From Glandiceps talaboti (lineage: Eukaryota; Hemichordata; Enteropneusta; Spengelidae), in NCBI RefSeq assembly GCF_964340395.1, contig NC_135563.1:6066922-6130921 (forward strand): a DNA stretch of 64,000 nt, in the 5' to 3' direction. This document shows, one piece after another, positions 12,251-24,149 of this stretch. Numbering within the stretch: the first letter of the stretch is position 1; each line of letters opens with the position of its first letter. Under the pieces are notes generated by a model, which was not told the origin of the DNA, searched no databases, and was given only the letters and a program-made list of their open reading frames with translations. Both the position numbers and the translations under genes were made by a program.

Positions 12251-12489
12251 GTAAGATCAAAACAAACACATCAGTGTTTTGTATTTACACTGTTAATGTA
12301 CAAACAAACAAACACTGCATACATTAGATGGTATACAACTAAATAGCTATCTGCATTGAATTTGAAAATGAGATACGGAAATATGACTTCATCTTCCAAT
12401 ATTAGGTGAACACCAATCCACTACATATCCCAACACTACTGAATACTGCTTCACAGATGACAGGTTTTCCAACTCAGGAAGATAAAATC

Positions 12490-13034
12490 CTACTTAGATT
12501 CAGCTGCTGTTACTGCCAGTGCTCTCTTTTTGTTCAATCTTGATTTGATAAGCCAATACAGCAGAAAGGATCCACCAAATGTGGCAATCACACACTAGAA
12601 ATAAAGACAAGATGTATTAGCATAAATAAAGACAATTGAATTTACGGTCAATGGAAAGTGCGCCCTCTATAGAAGACTTACATTGTATCTACAAAAGAGA
12701 AGTCATATGCAAACTAGCCTATTTACTATGCAAGACAAATAGGAGAACACTGCAGTGTGAAATCTGTGTGTAGTCCACAGGCCTCTTTTGGTTTTACGGC
12801 ACCGTCCAAGCAGTGTTCCGAAAGAAATAACAGCTCTGGTTTGTAAGAATGTGTACAGTCATACCTTTAAACTATGTCAACATAGTTCATTGGGTAGCCA
12901 TATTTCTAAGCATTCAGAAATTTTGGAACAATTTAACTTACATTTCTTTTCCCAAATGTTGTTTCTGCATTAAAGTACTTCTTGAATCCAGTATAGTGCG
13001 CAAAAGCACTTTCGTCAATTGGTCCACCTGCCAT
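12490..13034 (-). CDS. ATP5MK: ATP5MK (DAPIT/USMG5), small membrane subunit of mitochondrial ATP synthase (complete, 65 aa)
   Basis: Two coding exons, 13034-12942 (31 codons) and 12594-12490 (34 codons plus TAG), joined in phase 0. The protein begins MAGGPIDESAFAHYTGFKKY. FNAETTFGKRN follows, then CVIATFGGSFLLYWLIKSRL and a basic tail. Human DAPIT has the matching order FTGIKKYFNSYTLTGRMN, then one membrane segment, and is 58 aa. The hydrophobic stretch at residues 32-50 would be the single inner-membrane helix. The family sits in the membrane part of ATP synthase and helps stabilise it. A 5'UTR intron is likely: an AG directly before TAACAATGG (13041-13040) pairs with a GTAAGG donor at 14068. 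That places the 5' exon beside the PDCD11 5' end, in divergent orientation. Confidence 0.93.
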
Positions 13035-13283
13035 TGTTACTGTGAAAAAAAGGGGAGGAGATTTGACACTTGTATTAATGGTTGACGCTCACAGTATAGA
13101 TGTAGCTGCCTAGGTATGGACTGTCTGTGATGCTATGTCAGATACCAGTTAAAAGAGAAGACTGATTTGGTATGATGTAACATCACATATTTTACAGTCT
13201 ACTGCCAAGATTGAGGTCAACAATACTTAATCCTGTTTATCCAAACTTATAGTTTTTGATGTACAAACAAATACCCTCCTGAT

Positions 13284-13376
13284 TAGCTCTGGATTTACAC
13301 GCTGCAGGGTTTCGACACGTCTTCTGCCACTCTGAGAAGACGTGTCGAAACCCTGCACCATATAAATCCAGAGCTA
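13284..13376. mobile_element. 93-bp hairpin MITE with 9-bp target duplication
   Basis: Arms of about 42 bp start TAGCTCTGGATTTA and share GCAGGGTTTCGACACGTCTT. They face each other around a loop of about 8 bp. The flanks are CCTCCTGAT (13275-13283) and CCTCTTGAT (13377-13385), eight of nine identical. It sits in the 5'UTR intron of ATP5MK. Confidence 0.82.
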
Positions 13377-14069
13377 CCTCTTGATAGAAATAGTATTAAA
13401 ATCTACACAATTAAAATCTAAATTCCCTGGAGTACCCACTCCATCATGTCATATATGTCTGCAGATATTACCCAGTTTCCTTTTCTGTTACTAAGCATTT
13501 GCAAGCCTTGGCAAAAAACAATACTTGGTCACACGTTAATTCATATTTTTCTATCCATAAATACAAAATGTAAATAAATTGAATTTCCAATCAAATCTTT
13601 GTTTAGCATGGCAGGGTTCAATGTATGAAGTAAAATTACAGATATCTTTGCTAATTATGCTAGACTAAACTTTTCAGGAGTCAAGGTCACTGCCCGCAAC
13701 TTGAGCCATTTTCACTGAGGAAGGAGTAGGGTCACTGACACGGTGGGTGCATCACTTAATCACCACAGTAAGCGCGAGAGTAAAGTGACATTAATGATGT
13801 TTATTTTTTAATCTGGTAACCGTGTTTAACTAATTGTAATGGTTCTGTGCCTGTGTAATGCTAACGTTACATGCAAGTGTAGCATTAGCAGCTACCGAGG
13901 CACCTTTTTTTAATGATGTAACATTCTGATGAGAATTCATCCACGAATCTTTCAGTGAATATGGTCAAAATTCGGATACATGCAGTCACTTTGAACACTC
14001 AAATAATTTACACTACGTTTGATTTACTTAATCCTTATCCTAACTTGCAAAGAAAAATTAAACCTTACC

Positions 14070-14260
14070 GGTTTCAGAAAATTTCAGTCGACTGCACGTT
14101 CTCAAAATGGCGAAGAGCTACGTCTCGTGTGTCCTTTGACCTAACGCGAGAAAATACGAGATGTAATATGGCAACCTGCATGTGAGCATGTGCTAGTGTT
14201 GTCGTTCAAAGTTATTTAAAAGCCCTGTCGTCCTTTCTCTTGAAACTGTGAGAGTTTGCG
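14070..14260. promoter_or_regulatory. shared divergent promoter of ATP5MK (-) and PDCD11 (+)
   Basis: On the - strand a 5'UTR exon of ATP5MK ends at 14069 with donor GTAAGG. On the + strand a PDCD11 5'UTR exon appears to end at 14260 with donor GTAAGA, and its matching acceptor AG is at 14551-14552, before the start codon at 14581. The two 5' exons are therefore at most about 150 bp apart. AAAATGGCG (14104-14112) matches the YY1 consensus, which is common in promoters of ribosome and mitochondrial genes. TCCTTTCTCTT (about 14231-14241) resembles a 5' terminal oligopyrimidine start. No TATA box is evident. Start sites are inferred, not measured. Confidence 0.6.
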
Positions 14261-14580
14261 GTAAGAGAGGTAGGTTTGTGGAAGACATTCATTCGCCAAG
14301 TTTTAATCTATTAGTTTGATCGAAACCTGCTAAATTCTCCTTCCAGGCGCTAGCTGGCATGATGATTTACCAAGGCAATACCACTGTGCACTAGTTTCTC
14401 CTCACGATTTAACATTGCATTGCATTGTATTTACCGGGCCGTATTTACCAGCTGGCGATCTATACTGCTCCGTCCAGATGTATCCTAAATAGACGGTGGG
14501 TGAACATGAAGAACACATGAATAGTCTTAATGTGTAGTTTTTCCATTTGCAGGAGGGTAATAGAACAAGCCAACGTAAGA

Positions 14581-15845
14581 ATGGCCGATAGCAGAGAAGA
14601 TTATTTTCCACGTGGAAAATCGACCACTAAATCAGAAGAGGCAGCGAAAGATGCCAAAACTGTCAAACCCAAAAAGAAACGTGATGATGATGTGTTATTT
14701 AAGGTACGTAGAAGTAATGTTTTTCAAAATGCTGACCCAGGCAAAGAATGAATATAGTTTATAGCCTTTGCGGATAGTATCTTGAGTGACTATAACAAAT
14801 CCCATTTCACACAGCACACATATGCTTAAAGAAATAGCTAGCTAACCTACATGTCATTCTGTGAGTTTGATAACTGTTCTCTAAATCTTACTTACATAAA
14901 TATGGTTTATCATGACATTTATCCTAAAGGAGAAAACTGTGAAGCCTAAGAAAGGAAAGAAGAGGAAACGGGTAGGTGATGAAACTGATAAAAAGAAGAA
15001 AAAAGGAAAAGGTGAAGATAGTCGGGATGTGAGTGAAGGTGTGCTGACTGTTGGTCCACGGGTCAAGACTGTCAAACAGTTGTCCTCAAAAGTGAGTTCA
15101 TAATTTTCATACTGGTCAATAATGATTTGTTTTGATATACATGTGTATGTAAGATATTTCAAATTAAGTTGCACTCTGATAGTGATGATGATACTGAAGA
15201 CAGTGTTGTTGGTAAGGTCGTGAGCCCTGGTAACACTAACAGAGAGGGGTACCATCTAGCAAATGTTGCATATATTTCCATACCTTGTAGCATTATGTTA
15301 TATCATGGAACCTGTAAAGTGTTTGGGGAACTAAGGTAGATTTAACTAGTTATCACCCCTACACAAACCTACATTTGATAATGTGTGCATCCTTCATTGT
15401 GGAAGGAAGAGTGTACCCCAGCAAGTTGGATATTTAAAAGGTCATTTGTTTTCAGTCTCACTATTGACGAAATCATAGTTTGTATTTCCTGGCAAAAACC
15501 CACATAGATAATTCACATGTGAAAAGATAAGAAATTTGAGTTACATGTACATGTACATTGTAACTTGTATTTGTCCTATGAGGGCCATTAGTTACAACTG
15601 ACTTACAGTTGATTTTGTGAAAATACAACAGTTTATTTTATTTTCATTTTTGTAGGATTTGACAGAAGGAATGTTACTTCTTGGTGCAATCAAGGAGATC
15701 CATGACTATGAAATGGTTGTATCTTTACCCCATGGACTGACTGGTCATGTTGAGATCACAGACATATCAAATGTGTACACAAAGATGCTACAGACTTTGA
15801 CTAAAGATGCTGGTGATAATATTGAAGAAATCAAGGTACATGTGG

Positions 15846-15902
<57 letters not shown>

Positions 15903-15928
15903 TCTCTCTCTCTGTGTCTGTCTGTCTC

Positions 15929-16006
<78 letters not shown>

Positions 16007-16632
16007 GATAGCCATGTGTACTTATTATTGCAACTATAAAGTCAACATTTAGATACTCCTCAAGTGGAAAAGATTGATTAACCCAGCTACATGTAGGGTG
16101 GGTGGGGGTGGGGTGTTCTTGTTAAAATTCAGCTTGGGTGCTGGGATGGGGGGGGGGGTGTTCTTGTTAAAATTCAGATTGAGTGCTTGGATGGGGGGGG
16201 GGGGGGTGTTCTTGTTAAGATTAAAATTAAGTCTCAAGTTTGTTCACAATCTTGGTTACTGAGTGTAATGTACATGTCTAATATATCGTAATTTTCTAAT
16301 TTTTCCAGATTTCCATTTTACATGTGATTATACACATGCATTTATCGACATGAGAAATACGGTACATTAAATATGGTATTATTTCAGTCCTTCAAAGTCA
16401 GATATCCTATTTCAATATTTGCTTAACAATATAAGTAACAGACATGCATTGCCATTATTTTTTTTTTCAGGATATTCCAAACCTCATGGATGTCTTTCGA
16501 GTGGGCCAATATGTTAAATGTGCAGTAAAAGAAATGATGGCAGAGAAAAGGGGATACAGAAAAATAAGCTTGACATTAGATCCAAAAATTATCAACAAAA
16601 CACTGACGCCGTCTTACATGCATTTTGGATTG
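14581..16632 (+). CDS. PDCD11: PDCD11 exons 1-4: basic tail and S1 repeat 1
   Basis: Exons: 14581-14703, 14930-15091, 15656-15835, 16471-16632 (residues 1-209, all phase 0). Exons 1-2 start [12 protein letters not shown], where human has MANLEESFPRG, and then encode Lys-rich nuclear/nucleolar-signal-like sequence. Exons 3-4 encode the first S1 fold, from [20 protein letters not shown] to KISLTLDPK. The intron after exon 3 opens with a TG/TC microsatellite 11 nt past the donor. Confidence 0.93.
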
Positions 16633-19600
16633 GTATGTCAATTATCATACATGTATATATTATGACCAGTACCAGTGTTCAGAATTTCATGAAACTGATA
16701 AAAGCATTAGACTCTCTCTAAGAGTGGCTGCTTTCTGTCATTTTCTGTTGATATATCAGATTGATTCTTTGTTACATTTGTAATTCAAATCTCCTTGTAA
16801 GGCGCACTTTCATTGGTTACCATATTTGCACCAATAGCAAAAGCCCAATCATGGCAAAATTAAATTCTCTTCACAGTCTGCTACTTCACTAAATTGTCTT
16901 TTGATATATCAGTTTAACTGTTTGCTATATTTGTAAGTCAAATCTTCTTGTTCAGTATGCCCTCAGTGGTTACTTATTCCTCAAAACAGTGAAAGCCTAC
17001 TGACGGCGAAAGTACCCATGTTTAGTAGCCTCCAATGAGCAACTGTATTGTTGCAGTTTTGGTGTTATGCTTTCCACAAAGACTTTAGTATGAAGACTTA
17101 TTTCACTTTAGTACAGCATGAAACATAAAGGGAGATTCTTTGTAATTTAGATATCGTATAGATGAATTTCTGTGAAGTATTTGTGACAATGAAGGACTAT
17201 TGTGCCTAACTTGACAACATATTGACTTTATTTTTGTGTCATTGACTTTGATGAGGATACATGCACCATTATAAACAGTAGCAAAACTACAAAAGTACAT
17301 GCTTACAGTTAATTTCACAATACTGTGCAGCTTTTCTGTTTGATGCAACCACCCAGAAACCAATTAAGAAACTGCATATACCACACTTCAAGAGCAAGAT
17401 TGCATTTTTTGCTACATTTAGTCTATGGAAAGGAAACAAACCATTTCAATGTATTCCAACTCTATGTAGACATTTGGGTGCCAGTGTCTTTCTTAGTATC
17501 AAACACCCGGTGGAGGGCAAGTAAAATGTCCTTTGCTGTGTTCATTTGATGTCTGTATGGTGGCATGTGTAGATCATCTCACTTAGACAAAGTGTAGCAA
17601 GAAACTATACTCCTTGCTTTCTTAAAGTGTAGCATGTCCAGTTTCATATTGGTTTCTGCGTGGTTGTATCAAACAATTAAAGTTGCACGGTAATGTGAAA
17701 TTTGCTGTATGTGTTCTTGACCATGGTAACAGCACATGAAGTCGTGTTGTAGCTATATAAAACAAACATCTGATTGATAACCACAATGGAGGAGATCTCA
17801 ATATATTACCTTGTTCATGGACAGGTTATACCAGGTGTTGTCAGCAGTGTAGAGGATCATGGGTATGTAATGGATCTTGGGGTTCGAGGTGTCCGAGCTT
17901 TTCTCAATCACAGATTTGCAAAGCAGTTTATTGATACACAAAATGAAGGTAAGTGAAAATCTAAACATTCCTAAAAAAAAAATCCTGTGAGACTCGCAGG
18001 TATTTAATATGCAGGTTTATTTTCACCTGACTGATACATTCCTTGCACATATTTGTCCACGCTTTCTTTGAGTAAAGTGCAGGGTTCTCAACAAGAGTTT
18101 ATGAAGGGAACATTACTCCTCTATTTGATGACATGATATTCCTTTTTTATCTGATGACTTTTTACCTGCGTGATTTACTCCTTTTGTAATTTGGCATAAA
18201 CATTTAATAGGAGCCACCCCATTCTGCAATGTAATTTTACAACCTTTTAAATGATAGAATACAGAATGTGATACTGTGCAGTGACAGTTTTCATAAAATA
18301 TTTCAATTCAATAAAATATTGTTGTAAGGATCGTTTGTACTTTAATTCCCATTTTGCTTTAAAAGAGTTGTAAACATTAACATTGTGTAGATTTAAGGTA
18401 TGAGACCATAAAAAAACCTGAAAAAACTGACATTTTTTTCAGCTCTTTCAAAGAATGGTAGATACTTATCGTCTGAGACTTTATGGAAATTTCCATGAGT
18501 TGAGTCAGTACTTGTCATGTAAAAAAAATTTATAAACCAACAAAACATTAGATTGTTGTGAAAACTGGTTTCCTGCCTACATAAAACTTTAAATTGTGAA
18601 AAGTGATTTATAGGTTGATGTCATCTCAGTTATTGACAGTTATGATTCTTTGAACAATTTATGCATTCCATAGCGTGGAATCCAGACTATGCAATCCTAG
18701 ACTCTCTCACAGTCCTGGAAGCTTCACATAAATAGCTAAAACTTGGGTTGTTTTGTATGTATCTACTGCATAATTGTACTTGTATACTAGTATCGGTGCC
18801 TAACGCATCAACAAAAGGTTAGCCCTATGTGATCGATGAGGGCGCACAATACAGGTATACTGGGATACTAGTATACAAGTACCATTATGCAGTAGATACA
18901 TACAAAACAACTCAAGTTTTAGCTATTTATACGAAGCTTCGAGGACTGTGAGAGAGTCTAATGCAATCCATGACAGTTTCTAAGTCTAGTATCTGTCACA
19001 TTACAGGTAAATCATTAGTTGTGGGCCAGCTTCTTGACTGCTACATCAAAGAAGTGTCTGCTGAGGGCCGATCTGTTACCCTCACTATCAACTCAAACAA
19101 GATAAACAAGGCAGTAGCCAATAAGGTCACATATCGATATTTACATATGATGATCCCAGGGACAAAGGTCACAGGAACTGTCACTGAGGTAAACCAGACG
19201 TGTCAATTTTTTTTTGTCTGTATATTTTTTCCATCGGTACTTCAACATACTAAGTACCTCAAAAGTACAAATTTTCTGTTACTTTTTTGTTCAAGAAAAA
19301 TCAGGGGTCACCATTTTTAAAATAAGAGTCAACTTGAATTTAAAATTGACCAGATTTAGAATCCAAAAATGGTCGCTGATACTCTGTTAACTCTATGGCA
19401 AAATAAAAACTGTTGATTTGCTTGAAATCCTCCAACCTCCAAATGTCTGTTATTATTTCAAAAAAAATGGGAACAAGCTTTCCTAGAGCAGATTTTATTG
19501 AGTATTGGATAACTTTGATTTTCAGGATATTTCGTCCTTGATGCACACTCCACCCTAATGCTATCCAGAAATTAATGGCCTGTTTTGTTACACACAGTGA

Positions 19601-20946
19601 TTGTTTGACGTTAAAGTAGCCATATGGATGACAAATGGTTATTTATTTTGGACTTTTATTTCATAAAACATCTCTACTATGCTTTTCTTCTTGAAACTAA
19701 AATGAAATGAAATCGCTCATATACGTGTTTGTAACGCAATACATTACAAAAAGCTAGAAAGTATTTAAAAAGCTTATTATTGTATGTTTTGTCATTTTTT
19801 GAGTTACAAACAAGGATTTAGTCTATAGTGGAGTTGTTTTATGAATTAAAACTCCAAAGTAAATACCATTTGTCATGCATATGGCCACTTTCATTAGGAC
19901 ATCTAAACAAAGTTAGCTTGGGGATTGGCTGGCAAAAGATGGCAACTATGATGATTTACAATTTAAACTCCATCATTAATGTTTGAATACTATAAATGTG
20001 TCTTTCTATTGAATTCCAACGAGTGAAATCAGATACGTTAGATTTATCAGAGTTGACCGATATACTGTACCCAGTTGTCTTGGTTTGCTGTGACCACTTG
20101 AGTCATTCAAATCTTTTTAGACCGTCTTCCACACATTTGCAATTTGCTGACAATATGACTTAATTTCTTTCAATCAAAAACTGTATTTTGTTTTCAATCG
20201 ATCCCAGGTATCAGCTGACAACGCCACTGTTAATTTTCTGGACAAGAAGGGTGTTGTGAATCACTTCCATTTTGAAGAATTTCTTGAAAGACCCAAGAAA
20301 AATGAAGAGGTAAGAATCTTAGTGAAGAGTATGCCATCAGGTATATGTACCAGTAGTAGACTAATATAGTTATAGTAGGATCACAGTATGTAAGACAGCT
20401 GTTGTGTTAGGGATGATTGTCCAATGTCGCACAAGCTCAACAAACGCACAGCATTCGTTTAGGTCGAAACCCTCTCCCCTTAACCAAACGTTCACAAGTG
20501 CGACATCAAACGTTTATATGATGTAAACTATGATGAAACTAGCACTCACACCACTACAATCGATGTAATGTAAAAATATGATTGTAAACACTGTAAAATA
20601 TACCAGAAGCCCAGATATATTACATTGTACGTTAGAAGTAAATTTATCAACATCTCAATAGTAAATACAGAAGCTTTTATCATTGAAGGAGTGAAAGTTT
20701 TTCATCAAAATTTGGTGAGAAGTGCTGAAATGAAGTTCAGCAATCCCCTCCCTCTTAACGAATGATGTTCACTTATTGAGATTGTGTGACATTGTGCGAT
20801 CATCCCTTAAACATGTACACATAAAACTAGTCACTACAATACGCAAAGAAAGTGTGTGTGCATGTGTATGTCTGTCTGTCTGTCTGTGTCTGCCTTCTTA
20901 TCTGCCTGTCAGTCTGTCTCTCCATCTGCCTGCCTATCTATCTGCC

Positions 20947-20977
<31 letters not shown>

Positions 20978-21009
20978 ATGTGCATACATTGTGTGTGTGT
21001 GTGTCTGTC

Positions 21010-21055
<46 letters not shown>

Positions 21056-24000
21056 TTTGTGTGGGTTGGGGGCTATAGATGTGTGTGTCTGTCTCACAGG
21101 CCAATTTTAGATTAAAAACATTTGTCTTGTGATTTATACAAAAATTTGGTCTTGAATGAAAGAGTGGTCCTATTCAATCCTAGTGGTTCTACTGATAAGA
21201 TAGCAATAATTGATTACCATGGATTCAAACATTAGGATTTAAGATGACCGCATATTCACTTGCTTCCAATCATGATAATTATATTTTTGGCCCATTGATT
21301 TACATTACAATCTATTTATTGCAGGTTACAGCATGTGTGTTGTTTAACAATGTGGAGACAGCCACAGTAGGTCTGACACTACAGCCATCAATTTGTGAAC
21401 GAATATCTAAACCAAGACCACCCAAACATCTCAGATTAGGAAAAATCTTCAAACATGCACTGGTCAAAGAAATCTGTGACCCTTTCGGAATGTTTCTAGA
21501 AGTTAAAGGTGACTCCGTTGTCTACGTAAAGGTGAGAAGAAAGGATATTTTTATACTACTTTATATGTCTTGATAAACATGTACATGTATATATTTCATA
21601 ATACTGCGATATTACAACTCAGTGCTTAAAATGTCGTGTTGAAATGTGGAAATGATGGTTTTCTCTGAGCTGTAAAATATGATGCTCAAACAATAATGAA
21701 AAGAAGATGGAAGTGAACAGAAGATATTCATGTGCAAAACTCTAGTATTTCTAGTATCTTTTATTGGATTTTATGACCAATATGGATATTTCTTTCATCC
21801 ATGTGTTATCTATTTTCTAGAAAGCTGATGTGTCTGAAGGGAAGAAGACTGGTAGGCTGAAAGAGAAGTTTAAAATTGGGTCAAAGGTCAAATGTCGTGT
21901 CATAGGATATAACAGTTTGGATGGGGTAGTGTTTGCTACCATGAAGACATCAGTCATTGATCAGCCATTCCTGTCACAAAGAGATGTCAAACCTGGCATG
22001 AAAATCAAAGTAGGTTACAATACATTACATTTTTAGTAATTCCAGTATTTGAATGGAGTTCATTTGTTTGCCAGATCACAAGAAAGTTGTATGGATAGCT
22101 CATCACCTTCCAAAGATTCAGTGTTGAGCAATTATTAAGCAGCTTTGTATATTGACTCCAAAAGTATGCATCAAAATCAGTATGTCAAAGTGAAAATCTT
22201 TGAAAGTAAACAGACGACATTGGTCAAGCAATTCCTTCAGGAGGTGTGGAACTCCTAACCGTGCTCACCTCCCATAATGCATTGCTGCAGTGTACTGTAA
22301 GTCTCTTGTAAACCAGATGTGCCAGTTTACCAAGAAGTGAGGGCCATGATAGTTGAGAACTCTCACAGTATTGAAAAAGAAGAAATAGTTCACATTATTA
22401 GGTAAAAGGGTAAAGGGAGAACAGAAAATAGCAAAGCTCGTCCAGTCTGTCTCCTAGGATACTGGCAGGGCATCGTTTGTACAATTGAATTTTTTTTTGA
22501 GGGCAGTATACATGTAGACAGAAATTTACATTATAAATAATAAGTTGCTTTAGTTATTGACTGCTACATGTACTGATATTTGATTCTGGCTTTCATATTT
22601 CCTCATGTGGGACGCCCTCTTGTGACACTTGTCATGAAAATGACTTCAAAGTGAGTAACAGGAATATATTGCATTCCGGTCACTGTACTCATTAATAAGT
22701 TGCTGATTTATTTTTATTTTTCCCATATAGGCAAAGATTTCCGAATTCAACAAGTTTGGCTTGGTTGTCAGTATTACAGACAAGATCAATGGCTTTATCC
22801 CTCATTTACATATTGCTGACATTCCCCTCAAACATCCAGGAAAGAAGTATAAAGAAGGAGATCTGTTAATTTGTAGGGTAAGTATTGAGTGAGTATGGGG
22901 GGGGGGGGGGGTGTCTTCTACAAACTCTTGTGCAATTAGTACAAAGTACTTCTGTCAAACAGCCTTCATCACAGACAACATTGTACAGTACAAGATACTT
23001 GCATTGGTAGACATTCAATTAGATATTATATTCCCCAATATTTTTCTTCATTCAGCCAAGGAAAATACAAGTGACCTAAGGGGCCTTTGCCACTCTTCGC
23101 CAAGTTACTTGTAGTGACAACCCCTTAGGTTTACAAGTATTTTCCAGCTGATTAAAGAAATATCTTGGGAATAATATAATTATACCATCGCTAGTAATAT
23201 ATTTTTAAAAACTGGGAAAAGCAATGGGCAATTTTGAGTGTTTTTACTCACATTTTGAACACAGCAGAACTGCTGACATAGACACGAGTTGTCATGACAT
23301 AGAATGACCAGAGTATATATTCCATATTTGTTGTTGAACTTAGCTCATGCATTATATACATTGGACCATCAGTAAATATTTACAATGTATTATAAAATGC
23401 CTGTATTTAGAGAAAGGAAGATAAATATTTTGTAGAGGTTATGATATATTTAGCTTGTAAAAAGTTCTTACATTTTTTCTTTTTATGCAAAAATCTTTCA
23501 ATATGCTTCTCTGAGTAGATATTTTAGGCAGAATGCATTACATTGCTTGAATTTTGCACCCTAGCAAAAGACATTTGAGTCATTTGTATTCCACATGTCA
23601 GTTTGAGAGAATGTGACTTAGTACGGTGTTGATAGCTTTTATTCACTTGTCATCTTGCCATTTAAGCAGAATCTTTTTAAAAGAGACGAAGCTTGTCAAA
23701 ACAACAGTATTGAGTCCTTCTCTGAGAGAGGGCACTAACTCAACTCAGAGTGGTACACATCACAGAACTGCCACCATTGAGAACTTTTGAAAATAAATCT
23801 TGTTCTTGTGTTTCCCCAGGTTTTGACTAGTGATCATGAGAAGAGAAAACTAGTGCTGACTCACAAGGTAACATTAGTTGACTCTGAACTACCAACACTT
23901 ACTAGCTATGACAAGGCAGAAAAAGACATGTATGTGCATGGAACTGTGTTTGCTATTGGGGACTATGGATGCAAAGTGAGATTCTACAATAATGTCAAAG

Positions 24001-24112
24001 GTAAGCCATAAAATGTCTTGTTATAAGAAGGATAGACTATAAACCCCCTTTCAGTGATGCCTGGAAGGAGGTATTACAATGGGTTCCATCTGTTCATGTT
24101 TCTGTCTGTTCC

Positions 24113-24149
<37 letters not shown>

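Larger units (their letters stand above)
10879..12489. other. MAK16 promoter side and ATP5MK 3' flank
   Basis: The MAK16 start codon is at 10878, so its promoter and 5'UTR should lie at about 10880-11120. The stretch CTGCGCAGTCGCAGAGCGCC (about 10988-11007) is unusually GC-rich for the window. Farther right is an ATP5MK polyadenylation signal (12250-12245) and a fold-back at 11835-11973. I see no additional exon. Confidence 0.45.

Noticed and set aside
15788-16052. Cys/Val/Ser- and Arg/Glu/Thr/His-rich open frames
   Set aside because: They are the TG/TC microsatellite translated in different frames. The same holds for frames at 20776-21115, 29065-29553 and 47978-48553.
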